From: Rhabditoides inermis
Lineage: Eukaryota; Nematoda; Chromadorea; Rhabditida; Rhabditidae
Direction of reading: 5' to 3'
Assembly (NCBI GenBank): GCA_963966185.1
Contig: CAWZYM010000216.1
Coordinates: 781,001 to 845,000, forward strand
DNA length: 64,000 nucleotides
A model generated the notes under the pieces. The model was given only the letters and a program-made list of their open reading frames with translations. It ran no database searches and was not told the DNA's origin. Below, piece after piece: positions 13,190-23,315 of the stretch. A program made the translations under genes and the position numbers. Positions within the stretch are counted from its first letter, which is position 1. Each line of letters opens with the position of its first letter.

Positions 13190-14494
13190 ATCCACTCCAT
13201 CGCACTGACCACTTTCTGGCGGCTGTCGTTCATCTTGGCATCTCATTGTAAAGCTATGAGTTTATTGCGGAGAATAAATAATAATTATTATTGTAGGCGA
13301 TCATTTTCTCATCTCATCTGAACAACCTCAGTACGCGAGAGTCGAACAGCATTCACTCTATCGCACTGACCACTTTCTGGCGGCTGTCGTTCATCTTGGC
13401 ATCTCATTGTAAAGCTATGAGTTTATTGCGGAGAATAAATAATAATTATTATTGTAGGCGATCATTTTCTCATCTTCTCTGAACAACCTCAGTACGCGAG
13501 AGTCGAACAGCATCCACTCTATCGCACTGACCACTTTCTGGCGGCTGTCGTTCATCTTGGCATCTCATTGTAAAGCTATGAGTTTATTGCGGAGAATAAA
13601 TAATAATTATTAAGTATTGTAGGCGATCATTTTCTCATCTCCTCTGAACAACCTCAGTACGCGAGAGTCGAACAGCATCCACTCTATCGCACTGACCACT
13701 TTCTGGCGGCTGTCGTTCATCTTGGCATCTCATTGTAAAGCTATGAGTTTATTGCGGAGAATAAATAATAATTATTATTGTAGGCGATCATTTTCTCATC
13801 TCCTCTGAACAACCTCAGTACGCGAGAGTCGAACAGCATCCACTCTATCGTTCTGACCACTTTCTGGCGGCTGTCGTTCATCTTGGCATCTCCTTGTAAA
13901 GCTATGAGTTTATTGCGGAGAATAAATAATAATTATTAAGTATTGTAGGCGATCATTTTCTCATCTCCTCTGAACAACCTCAGTACGCGAGAGTCGACCA
14001 GCATCCACTCTATCGCACTGACCACTTTCTGGCGGCTGTCGTTCATCTTGGCATCTCATTATAAAGCTATGAGTTTATTGCGAAGAATAAATAATAATTA
14101 TTATTGTAGGCGGTCATTTTCTCATCTCCTCTGAACAACCTCAGTACGCGAGAGTCGAACAGCATCCACTCTATCGCACTGACCACTTTCTGGCGGCTGT
14201 CGTTCATCTTGGCATCTCATTGTAAAGCTATGAGTTTATTGCGGAGAATAAATAATAATTCTTATTGTAGGCGATCATTTTCTCATCTCCTCTGAACAAC
14301 TTCAGTACGCGAGAGTCGAACAGCATCCGCACTATCGCACTGACCACTTTCTGGCGGCTGTCGTTCATCTTGGCATCTCATTGTAAAGCTATGAGTTTAT
14401 TGCGGATAATAAATAATAATTATTATTGTAGGCGATCATTTTCTCATCTTCTCTGAACAACCTCAGTACGCGAGAGTCGAACAGCATCCACTCT
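13190..14494 (+). repeat. 161-bp satellite, about 8 units
   Basis: Units run from CTATCGCACTGACCAC through GGCGGCTGTCGTTCATC to GCGAGAGTCGAACAGCATC. Landmark TCGCAC or its variant starts at 13361, 13522, 13687, 13848, 14013, 14174 and 14335, giving steps of 161, 165, 161, 165, 161 and 161. The 165-bp units carry an extra AAGT in the AT-rich part. A further partial unit follows the MITE at 14743-14795. Confidence 0.95.
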
Positions 14495-14747
14495 CACGGC
14501 AATTCACAACTAAACAGAAGCGGCATGATGACAAATGGTTTTAGCGCGGTTTCGTTTCGAGACTCATTCTACTGATTGAGACAGAGAGTGCGCGAGAGAA
14601 CGCGCGATTAGAGAGACGGCAGACGGTGCGAGGGTGGAAAAGAAACGAGAGTGAGCGAGAGTGCGTGGCAATTTGAGGAAAATGATTCCTCGACGGAACG
14701 CGCCGCGCGTCGAATCTTCTTTGTTCAGTGTGAATTGCCGTGACTCT
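14490..14747. mobile_element. 248-bp MITE inserted in the satellite, TSD ACTCT
   Basis: The element spans 14495-14742. It begins CACGGCAATTCACA and ends with the inverted form TGTGAATTGCCGTG, with further matching giving about 20-bp imperfect terminal inverted repeats. ACTCT is present directly before (14490-14494) and after (14743-14747). The flanking satellite reads continuously if the element and one ACTCT are removed. It has no coding capacity and contains a GA-rich middle. Confidence 0.88.
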
Positions 14748-14795
14748 ATCGCACTGACCACTTTCTGGCGGCTGTCGTTCATCTTGGCATCACAC
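14743..14795 (+). repeat. partial satellite unit beyond the MITE
   Basis: ACTCTATCGCACTGACCAC through TTCATCTTGGCATC matches the first third of the 161-bp unit and continues the array after the inserted MITE. Confidence 0.9.
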
Positions 14796-14896
14796 TACTC
14801 AAAAACAACGAATGAAACTTTACAATATCTTTATTACACACAAAAATGCAGATGACTAGCGCAGAACAGGCGTGTTGGTGCCTTCTGTCACCAGTG

Positions 14897-17800
14897 TCAC
14901 CACTCGTCTTCCGGTCGATCGAAGTACCCGCTGCGCACCATACGATCGAACTCCTCCTGCGCCTAGAAGGTGCGTTTGGAGTGATCAGTCAATCAATCTT
15001 CTCGAAACCCTTTCGAACGCCTTCGAGAGTCTTCGAAACGTAACCCTTTTTTATTTGCATTGGTTTCTATTTGCTTGTTGTTGTTTTCTGATCGCATGTT
15101 ATACCTCATAAACTGTGATGGAAGGCGTTTGAAAGTTTCGGAGAGACTGCCCGATACATAGGTTGTCAATATCACATCGACTCACTTCTCTGATACCTCG
15201 CCGCCTGTCGGGATCGGTCTTGTGGTAGAGAACTCCTACGAAGACAAAGTAGACTCCGAGGAAGAGGAAGATGTAGGCGCCTGAATCACGAACATCAGTC
15301 CTGTCCCGTGAATATTCAGTTCCGCCACCACTCCGCGCGTTCATCCCGCATTTGAAAATTGCGCGCGCGCGAAACTTCTATTTGAATTTGTTCGCGTGAT
15401 GTCGATGTCTATCGCACACTCTTCACCCTTGCGCTCTCCACACTGGCGCAACTGATTCGTCCACCCACTGTATAGCGGGTGAAGACTGCACTCACCGAAC
15501 GTCTCTCGAACATACTTGTCCAGAGCGTGATCCACCTCGTATTTCTCGTTGTAGTACCTGTTGTTCAAAAAAAAATGTTGTTCAAAAAAAATGTGTTGTT
15601 CAAAAACAATCATCAAGTTTACTCATAGTTTACAGGCAATATGGAGTTCACACCATCACACAACCACACCACCACACCACCACACCACCACACCATCACA
15701 CTATCACACCATCACACAACCACACCACCACAACATAACACTATCACACCACCACAACTTAACACAACCACACTATTCTCTACGACTGATTATGTTGATG
15801 GTGTGGTGGTATGGTGGTGTGCATTGTGTGAGTGGTGTGATGGTGTGGTGGTGTGATTTCATATATGTGGTGTGGGTGGTGTGGTGGTGTACACGAATGG
15901 AGGTGTGGGTTGTGTGAGTGGTATGATGGCGTGATGGTGTGGTGGTGTGGTGGTGTGATGGTGTGATTTCCTATTCGCCTAGTTTACAGTGACAGTTTAC
16001 AGTTTACAGTTTACAGTTTACAGTTTACAGTTTACAGTGACAGTTTACAGTGACAGTTTACTGCTTACTTTTCACATTCTTTACAGTTTCACAGTTTACT
16101 ATGAGTGACATACTGTTCGATTTGTGTATATGTACCACTTATCAATATTCTCTTTTCTCACTCACTGTTCCAATGACAACGCCTGATATGGCTCTTCTTT
16201 TATCACTTCTAAATATCGCGTGTTCAACTTTGAAACGTTCTGGTCAGAACACCACCTTCTTTTGCAGTGTATACTTCAAAATATCTGGTTCCATTTTCAG
16301 CGACAATCGGCAGTACAGAATAGAGAAATATCTTGAGGTTGCAGTAGTTTTGCCATGTGCGACAAATTTGCTCGTTCACTACTTTTTTGACATCATTCTG
16401 AAAAATCACCTGTGATAGAGCAATCTTTTGGGTTGAACTCACAAAAGGAGCGATTGAATATGAGAAGTCTTTGTCTTCAAAGAAAGTACTTTTTAAATGA
16501 GGATCAGGAAAACATCCAAAGACGAAATACTTTTTCTCGAAAAACGTACGAAACCCGCACACCTAAAAACATAATACCTGAACTAAATGTATCTTTAACT
16601 TGAACGTCAATACGTCAATTATCACCTCGTTGGAAGTGCACATTGTGTAACTGGATGACAAATCGTTTTTAACCCAAGGATTCAGAGTCGCATTCCAATA
16701 ATATTTTCCATCAAAGCATTTGACAGTGATTCTCTTGTGTCCGGCAACCTTATTCACCCACTCTTCGATCATATAACCTCCGCCATAGGAGTAGAAAGAC
16801 ATGTACGCCTCAAATGATCGGTTATGTGTATTGTATACGGACTAATTTTCGTACCTCCTGACATTGCAAGCTGGGACAACAACAAATAGTTTCGCGTGGT
16901 TCGGAAGGATGAGATTTCGAAATTCCGCATGCCGACTTGGCGATGCCGTGATCACATTTTCCAACCAGCGGAATACTAACAGTGGACAAGTGATGTGATG
17001 TGATTAAGTGATTGATAAACTTTGAAAAAATAAACTGACCCATTTTTTCCAACGAGACAATAGTCCTGAAAAAATTGAAACATAAGTGTTCGATAATATG
17101 TGATATCGCAGCGCCCCACCGAATCATCGAAATACGTGATGTCAAACGTGCTGGCGTTAGTTAGGGTGCGGCTGTATGTGATGCTGATGTGACGGTCGGC
17201 TGCACTCACCGAAGACGTCGCTGCAAAGTTGACATCAAGTCAATGATCCAAGATCAGTGTCTTCAAAACACTCCCGCCGACTGCCGGACATTTCTTATTA
17301 ATGCCTTTCGAATCGCTTCTATCAGAACATTCCCGGAACACCTTTCTATCGTTTCCACCTTTCTATGGAACACCTTTCACTCAGTTCTCTTCCGACAAGA
17401 CTGACTGATCGCTCTCTTCGAAACAGCCTTCGGAACACGCTGTTTAGTCGTATTCCGTTCGAAAACGTCTCGAAGTCAGTGTCCAAGGCAGTTCCGCAGG
17501 GACCGACTGCTGATTTAGACACCATTTCTCGAAACCACTCACCGGAGGCAGGGGAGGAGCACCACTTTTGGGGTGTCGGGTGACGTGGTGCTGCTCTCCC
17601 ACCTGCTCACTTCGGATGGACCCCTACTAGTAGGAGACTAGAAACTTTCCTACATATGTAGTTGACTAGATAGGCGACTATGTATGAGAAAATTTGCACT
17701 TTCCTACGCAGTTGACTAGCTGGTTTCCTAGTAGAGCCCCGATCATCTAGTCAACTATGTAGGAAGGGGCATTCAAGCTAGTCTTTTACTAGGTGGGTTC

Positions 17801-18100
17801 AGGCTAGACTCACCGTCGGCGCATGGGTGCGTCCATCGGATCGGCATGGGTTCCCCAGCGTACTGCTTGCGCATGTTGTACGCGAATCGCTCCGCGTCAT
17901 TTCCTCCCACGTACGCCGCCGAATCTGGAATGGAGAAGTAGACTTGGTCGTTTCCGAGAGACTGCAAGTGGGTCACGTGGAAGACCATGAGCCCATAAGG
18001 TACTATATAAGTACGGGAGCGTGAGTGAACACACTGTTTGGAACGCACTCGCATAGGGAGAGGAAGCGAGCAGCGACAGCAGAGGCAGCAGCAGCCTCAT
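14897..18100 (-). CDS. signal-peptide, single-pass membrane protein, multi-exon
   Basis: Exon 1 (18035-18100) encodes a cleavable-looking signal peptide, MRLLLPLLSLLASSPYASAF. Exon 2 (about 17816-17965) has QVYFSIPDSAAYVGG and MPIRWTHPCAD. It joins in phase to 17115-17231 (RHISITYSRTLTNASTFDIT). The 3' exons 15496-15557, 15186-15280 and 14897-14962 are phase-consistent and encode YEVDHALDKYVRETFG, a membrane span (AYIFLFLGVYFVFVGVLYHK) and a charged tail ending GYFDRPEDEW before TGA. A minus-strand AATAAA lies at about 14830, just past the stop. The predicted product is a small type I membrane protein; I do not recognise the family. The exon 1/2 boundary and the 17115/15557 join are inferred. 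Three-finger-like exons at 16275-16975 lie within its largest intron on the same strand and could be a nested gene or alternative exons. Confidence 0.5.
15641..15766 (+). repeat. CCA/CAC-rich minisatellite, left arm
   Basis: ACCACACC and ATCACAC units alternate in a loosely periodic tract. The complementary motif fills 15797-15968, so the two tracts can pair. Confidence 0.85.
15797..15968 (+). repeat. GTGGTGTG minisatellite, right arm
   Basis: GGTGTGGTGGTGTG units, the reverse complement of the preceding tract, lie within an intron of the membrane-protein gene. The central spacer is about 30 bp. Confidence 0.85.
15981..16062 (+). repeat. (CAGTTTA)n heptamer repeat
   Basis: Tandem AGTTTAC heptamers with GTGAC interruptions lie directly next to the GTGG tract. 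Confidence 0.85.
16275..16975 (-). CDS. three-finger (Ly6/uPAR-like) secreted protein exons
   Basis: Four minus-strand exons: 16855-16975 (KCDHGIAKSACG ... ETICCCPSLQCQE), 16606-16808 (ITVKCFDGKYYWNATL ... YTMCTSNE), 16443-16562 (KKYFVFGCFPDPHLKS) and 16275-16397 (NEQICRTWQNYCN). The order of cysteines, the 'GC' in mid-domain and the closing C-x(5,6)-YCN resemble the C-terminal signature of Ly6/uPAR three-finger domains. The plus-strand gene at 50.5-52.1 kb has the same pattern. No start was identified; it may begin near 17200 or belong to the surrounding membrane-protein gene. The family call is inference from cysteine spacing only. Confidence 0.4.
17620..17812. repeat. short inverted-repeat element
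   Basis: ACTAGTAGGAGACTAG, GTTGACTAG and CTAGTCAACTATGTAGGA recur in both orientations, with CCTACTAG near one end and CTTTTACTAGG near the other. This looks like a small palindromic element in an intron of the membrane-protein gene. Confidence 0.4.
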
Positions 18101-18299
18101 AGTCGAGAAAGAGACGACCGCTCGCCAGAAGAGGGAGAGGGTAATGATGACAGATCATTCACATCTGTCAAATTGAAGACATCGGTATTCCCTCCGTTCA
18201 CGGTACGGCAGCCAGCTCATCGCATAGACATCATTTCATCGCATCTAGTCGCGCAATCGGCCTGCGCAAGACCATTCCACTGCTTGGCGGTGTGATGTT

Positions 18300-19006
18300 A
18301 CAAGCAAATGGCAACAGGTCACCCCCCACAACTCGCTATGTTCTGATGGAATCTTGTAGGCATGCCCCATACCAAGCGACCAAGCCCTAGCCAAAATTAA
18401 AAATCTCGAAGAGTACCGGAAGGGCCCTAATTAATTGTAAGCACCGGAAGTTTACATGCATTCTCGTGCGCCATAGGTCATTGCGCATGCCATCTCGAAA
18501 TTCGGACAAACAAAAAACGGTTCAGCGGCCTAGTGGCTAGTGAGCTAACTCATAAGCAGTGATGACCAAGGTTCTGTCCCGGTAGGTGCAAAACGTTTTG
18601 TCTAACTTGAAACGCTTTTTTATGAAAAAAAAACACACAAGTATTGATTGGATCAAATACAATTTTTTTTTAATTATTCGAGTTGTTCAAAAGCTCTCGT
18701 GTGTTTTATTTCGAAGACCGATGACAGGATGTCTTATTCTTCCGCTCCGCAGTCCATTCATACTCTAAAAGTGCAAGTAAGAATAAAAAAATAGTTGAAG
18801 ATCAAAATTCATTCATTTTTCACTTCTCATGTGAGGACTTGTGCAAAAATGTGTTTCAAGTTTGACAAAACGTTTTGCACCAACGGGGACCGTACCTTGT
18901 CCACCACTACTTTTAATTTTGGCTAGGGCTTTGTATGGGGCATGTCTACAAGATTTCATCAACACATAGCGAGTTGTGGAAGGTGACCTGTTGCCATTTG
19001 CTTGTT
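18300..19006. mobile_element. fold-back element with roughly 100-bp inverted arms and tRNA-like modules
   Basis: The left arm at 18300-18402 (ACAAGCAAATGGCAACAGG ... CCCTAGCCAAAATTAA) is the imperfect inverse of 18909-19006, with an 8-bp gap. Inside, 18545-18624 is inverted at 18838-18905 (shared GTGCAAAACGTTTTGTC). The left inner module starts with a tRNA-like stretch (18520-18590): GGCCTAGTGGCTAG resembles an A box and GGTTCTGTCCC a weak B box. No transposase is encoded. Confidence 0.65.
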
Positions 19007-19356
19007 ATGAAAATGAGGCATGAGGGCCATTTGCAATTCAAATGAAGCAAATCGGAGCACTTTTCAGAGCTAATAACTCCGTTCAAACAGTTCAGAATTT
19101 AATTAACTTTTCACGGTGTATAGGTCTGCATACGCCCCCCATCGATTGTCGTGGTCTTTTTACGATATCTCAGAAACTAAATGAATTATGAGCAAAAAGT
19201 GGTGGTCAAAACCACCGTTTTTCAACGAGCAATTTAGAAACTTATTTTCAACTGAACGAAATTGCACCAAACTCGCACAGCACGTCTGGAAGACACAATA
19301 CACATACGAAGAGATTTTGTCGTGGGCTTTTCTTGAATTTCCAATTTTTAACAAAG
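19007..19356. other. no gene recognised left of the retroelement
   Basis: Short ORFs only. The last four bases, AAAG (19353-19356), are the left copy of the target duplication. Confidence 0.4.
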
Positions 19357-19913
19357 TGTCAGCGAGGCGATACGCTATCTCGCTGATGCACTCTCACTCC
19401 CGTTGCTCGCTCGAGTGCTAATCTCTCTCTCTTCCAGTGCCGACAGCACGAGGGGCGGAGCCGACCGGCCGGACTCATCGCCGACCTACCTCTGATCTAC
19501 CGCGGACGCTGATTGGCCGATAGAAGACTCGAGAGCGCGCGCCGCCGCCTATATAAACGGACAGCGCGACTGTTCCAGGCTTCAGTATGAGTGCGGCCGA
19601 TCAAGCCCTCTGAGAGCATCGGTCTCACGACCATGGCTTGTTATCGCCGCCCCAAGTCACTCATTCCCTTTTACCGCGTGGTATCATAAACGTGTTCGTG
19701 CACTTGTGTTCCTTTCATGTTATTGATATTACGGCTGGACGTGGCGCGGTTTGATAGTCGGTGATCTCTCCTTGGTCGTTGTGTTTCTCCCTCGGTCGAT
19801 CAACCTCTCGGTAGGGATTCCACTGCGAGCCTTTCGGCTCGTGTGAGTATCTAGCAGGGGGATTATGGGCCATGTCATTCTAGGCATCTCTATGACATCC
19901 AAAACCTCTCATT
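19357..19913 (+). repeat. LTR 1
   Basis: The LTR starts TGTCAGCGAGGCG and ends CCTCTCATT. It has an ATTGG (inverted CCAAT) at about 19512 and TATATAAA at 19550-19557. The 3' limit is set by where LTR 3 stops matching. The last T may instead be the first base of the primer-binding site. Confidence 0.9.
19550..19557 (+). promoter_or_regulatory. LTR TATA box (also 26919 and 34288)
   Basis: TATATAAA in a GC-rich setting, about 195 bp into the LTR, is followed by an initiator-like CTTCAGTATG some 25 bp downstream. It is identical in all three LTRs. Confidence 0.65.
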
Positions 19914-19926
19914 GGCAGCAGTCGAG
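19913..19926 (+). promoter_or_regulatory. putative primer-binding site
   Basis: TGGCAGCAGTCGAG directly follows LTR 1. TGG at its 5' end would pair with the CCA tail of a tRNA. The second copy is at 27282-27295. I could not name the tRNA. Confidence 0.5.
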
Positions 19927-20157
19927 TGGCGTTTAAATCGCGATTCGTATGGTAGTGGTAGTAGCTGTAGTAGTGGGTTATTTGTTTGTACTCTTTATCT
20001 GTTTTCAGCGTCATGAACTGGTTTCAGTATCGAGTAATCACCATATCGGACGCACCCTACTCGTGTGTTGTGCGCACACACACTTGGAGGGACGGTTGCC
20101 GATCCACCGCCGATCGATTGAGATGAACACACCCAGGGAGACGTTTCGCCGCAGCCA

Positions 20158-20373
20158 GGTATAGTTTGTCTATTCTCTCTCTTGTTGTCTAGCAAGCTTG
20201 CTTGCGACCTGGCTTGTTACCGCCGCCCCAATCCACACAAAATCTTCTCTCTCTCCGTTTTTGGAGTGAATACGCGCGGGCGCAACGGTACAAGTCGGAG
20301 GGTCGAGTCGAGTGGACAGGGATGAAGACTGAAAGGGCGCACGGAGTGAAGAAGAGATGATCGATCTCTCTGT
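20158..20373 (+). other. predicted retroelement intron with shared motif (copy 1)
   Basis: GTATAGTTTG at the 5' end and CCTCCTCAG at the 3' end look like splice sites. About 30 nt downstream of the donor comes the palindrome GCAAGCTTGCTTGC, then GGCTTGTTACCGCCGCCCC. The same layout recurs at 22040-22281 and 24307-24430. Confidence 0.45.
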
Positions 20374-22039
20374 CTCCTCCTCAGGCCGCTCGTACATGAA
20401 GGCCAAAGTACACGTGGGTGATACAGTAGAGTGTGTAGTGTGATACCGCCTCTATGTGTAGTGTGTAGTTTCACCACTCAGTGTCACTTGTTTTTGAGTA
20501 TTGTTGTTATCGCGCGTTATCAGTCGCAGATCTTATCAGTTGTAGACAGCAGCGCGCGCGTTCTATTCGTTTCGGTTCACTGATCACTTTCTCTCTCCCG
20601 CTTTCAGTGATCGCGGGCGACTGCCACTTGCCAGCCGGGCCGATCGATACGAGGGAGGGAGGCATGAGTGTGCCACTCGCCACATGCCCCGCCCACCCCA
20701 GCCCGACTGCCACTGCGCGAGATTGTGAGCCGTCTCGCCGCTGTATTTCTACGATCTGCACGTGCCGCGCAGACGTTCGACATTCTCTTTCGCCATTCTA
20801 CACTGCGTTAAGGTGTGAGTGGGGTGCATTGTTGTTGTTTGTTTATTTGTTTTTCTTTTTCTTGTTGCGCGCGGCCGCGTTCATATTTTCTACTTTTGCA
20901 ACAATTGCATCATGTTCTCGTTTCGGAAATCGAGAGCATCGATTGATATCAATCGATATCAACCTTTCCGAGCAATCCTTAGCTTCCAATTAGTTACTTT
21001 ATATGCGCGGTACTATGCGGTTCCGCTGAGGCGATGAGGAATTAGTAGTCGCATTCTTTTTCGGTACTATTTGTTAGCTATTGGTTGGATGGGCCGCCGG
21101 GATAAGTGCGTGGTCGCGTTGAGTCAACGAGAAACCGTCTGCGGGCGGAAGGTTGCGGCGAGCCGGGCCACCACCCCCGGTTGGTGAACGTCTTTTGGTA
21201 TCAATTAGCATTGAGGGTCTAGACATCAGTCGTTAATTGTTATCAATTGTTCTTTTGTATTGCCTCATGTGAGGGCATTGACCACGTCTTCACATGAGTG
21301 GGGTTTTGCTGAAATTGAGAAAATCCAGCTGGTCGGATTTTCCCTTTGGTGGATTATTCGCGCGTGTTTTCTTTTGACGTCTCGTGGATGGTTCCGCGCG
21401 GGCTCACGTGTGCCAATGCGAGGTAACCTACCCGTGATGGCCAGAGCGCCCGTAGGGATGGGATGCATAATGATCCCTGCCCCTCCGTTAAACCAAACTA
21501 AACCCACACGAGGTCTATTCGGTTAGCATTAGAGGCCGAAGCTGCTTGTGGACTCAAGCACCAGACGCTAGCCATGAGCCCGCCTATCACGTTAAGAATA
21601 AGAATAGGTGAGAGCGCACTATAGTAGTGGTATGTTGGACAGTAGTGGAACTATTCGGAGCTTTGTCTTTGATAGAGCGGTCGATAGTTTTGCCTGCTCC
21701 GCGATACAAAAGGGACACATGGGGACCCTACTTGTCAGCATATGCGCTATTATGGGAAAGGATGTTGGATGGTGGATCACGGGGGACTTCGCTCGTGGAG
21801 TAGCAACGTGGTCTCACCGCCCTTCATCAGGGTTTTTCTTTTCTTCTCTTTAAATATTCTGTCTGTCTTTCTCTCTCTTTTCTGATTATTCATATTCATA
21901 TTGTCGGTGTTCGCGTGTTTTCTCGAATGTTGCCCGCGTTCTTTTGTCATCATTTCGCGGCTCGCGCGCGCTTCCTTGAACTTCAACCCTTCTATTTGCA
22001 GGGGCTCTTCTCTAGAGTGGCGCGTCTCTCTCGTCAGGT

Positions 22040-22281
22040 AAGTTTGGAATAAGGTAAGTTGTATCTGTCTCTTGTGTCTAGTGAGCTCGCTCACGCCCTG
22101 GCTTGTTATCGCCGCTCCACGTTAACCAAACTTCCTCCTTTCTTTCATCTTATTCACTCTTGTGATGCGCGGGATATGCGGATTTTAATGGACGAGTTGC
22201 AGTTATGCCACGAAATCTATTACTCCGAGGCGCTCGACTTTTGACGAAGGGCCGAGCACGAGCGAAAGATCTTACTTTCAG
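22040..22281 (+). other. predicted retroelement intron with shared motif (copy 2)
   Basis: The donor region has two GTAAGTT sites, followed by GTCTAGTGAGCTCGCTCACG and GGCTTGTTATCGCCGCTCC, and ends CTTACTTTCAG. The palindrome differs in sequence from copy 1 (GTGAGCTCGCTCAC) but keeps its ability to pair. Confidence 0.45.
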
Positions 22282-22401
22282 GATCGGCGCGTTGCACAAC
22301 AACACTGGCGGCGCCTTCGACCAGCTCTCCAAGCGAGCTGACTGCGAGATTCGTTCTCCCCGGCGGCACCAAGAGGCAATAGCTGAAACAGGTGAACGAT
22401 C

Positions 22402-22614
22402 ATGCGCGATACGATACAGGGTCAGTACTTCAACGACGCGATTGCGGAGGTGAACGAGATCAAGATGACGGAAGACGATGTTGTGGTGATGATGCGCGAG
22501 ATGCCGATGACAACTTTGGCGAGCTTCGATGGGTCGAATCCCATGAGATTTCCAATCGTGTGTACCCGTCTACCAGATGAAGGCTGCGCGGATATGAAGG
22601 ACGCGGAGCTGTAA
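22402..22614 (+). pseudogene. short gag-region ORF, retroelement copy 1
   Basis: A 70-codon ORF with acidic N-terminal half and the stretch TTLASFDGSNPMRFP, loosely like the start of a gag capsid domain. It stops far short of a normal gag. The identical ORF is at 29771-29983. The assignment rests mainly on position upstream of the protease. Confidence 0.25.
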
Positions 22615-22826
22615 CAGATGCGACAACGTGCCCGCCGCCTGAGACAAGTTCAAGCGCAGCAGCGACGATCTGTACGACAAGATGCTCAGCCACGTCTACT
22701 GCGAACGTTCTAGTCGTCGACGCGGGGCGCCAGACGGTCCGCCAAATGGCTCGCCAGCGCAATCAGCCCGCTCATCGACATGTTCGCACTCGTTAAGGTG
22801 ATTCCTGCAACGGCCGAAGCCCACTC

Positions 22827-23291
22827 GTGTGGACATCAAGGTCTGCTCTGGTCGTCATCAACAACGGAGGTATTCTGGGTACTATGGCTCTCTTCCTGTT
22901 CATTTCTTGGATTTCGGCGTGCCGCGGATATGTGACTTATGCTGCTTTCAGGTACTTCCAGCATAGGAGGAATGAGCCGCAGACGGAGTCGTCCCTGCAG
23001 ACCGACATCACTGGAAAGGTCGAGGATGCGGGCACGACACCTGCCGAGTCGCCTTCGGATTCGTTCGATGGGCCGGAGTACGACGACTACGTGTTTACCG
23101 ACTCTGTGATGGACAGCAGCGGACAGATGAGCGACGACATGCTTCTCTCTATTCTCTGCCCCGCCCTCTCCGATGCTGGAGTGATTCCGGACGAAGTGGA
23201 AGAGGATCCGCGTTTCAACGACAAGGAGGACTATCTGCCATGGTCGCGGGATCCGGCCGTGTTCGAGGACTCGGTAGACGAGGACATATAG
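22827..23291 (+). CDS. retroelement ORF, hydrophobic N-terminus and acidic body
   Basis: A 154-codon ORF begins with a hydrophobic helix (ILGTMALFLFISWISACRGY) and continues as an acidic, Ser-rich chain ending SVDEDI. It may be part of a gag-pol reading frame interrupted by stops, or an intron-containing coding stretch (TGCTTTCAG at about 22951 resembles an acceptor). I do not recognise it. Confidence 0.35.
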   Translation: MWTSRSALVVINNGGILGTMALFLFISWISACRGYVTYAAFRYFQHRRNEPQTESSLQTDITGKVEDAGTTPAESPSDSFDGPEYDDYVFTDSVMDSSGQMSDDMLLSILCPALSDAGVIPDEVEEDPRFNDKEDYLPWSRDPAVFEDSVDEDI

Positions 23292-23315
23292 AAGAAGGAG
23301 GACGACGAGTTCGAG

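Noticed and set aside
19949..20164. Short hydrophobic ORF after LTR 1
   Set aside because: No codon or splice support; it overlaps the retroelement leader and the beginning of a predicted intron.
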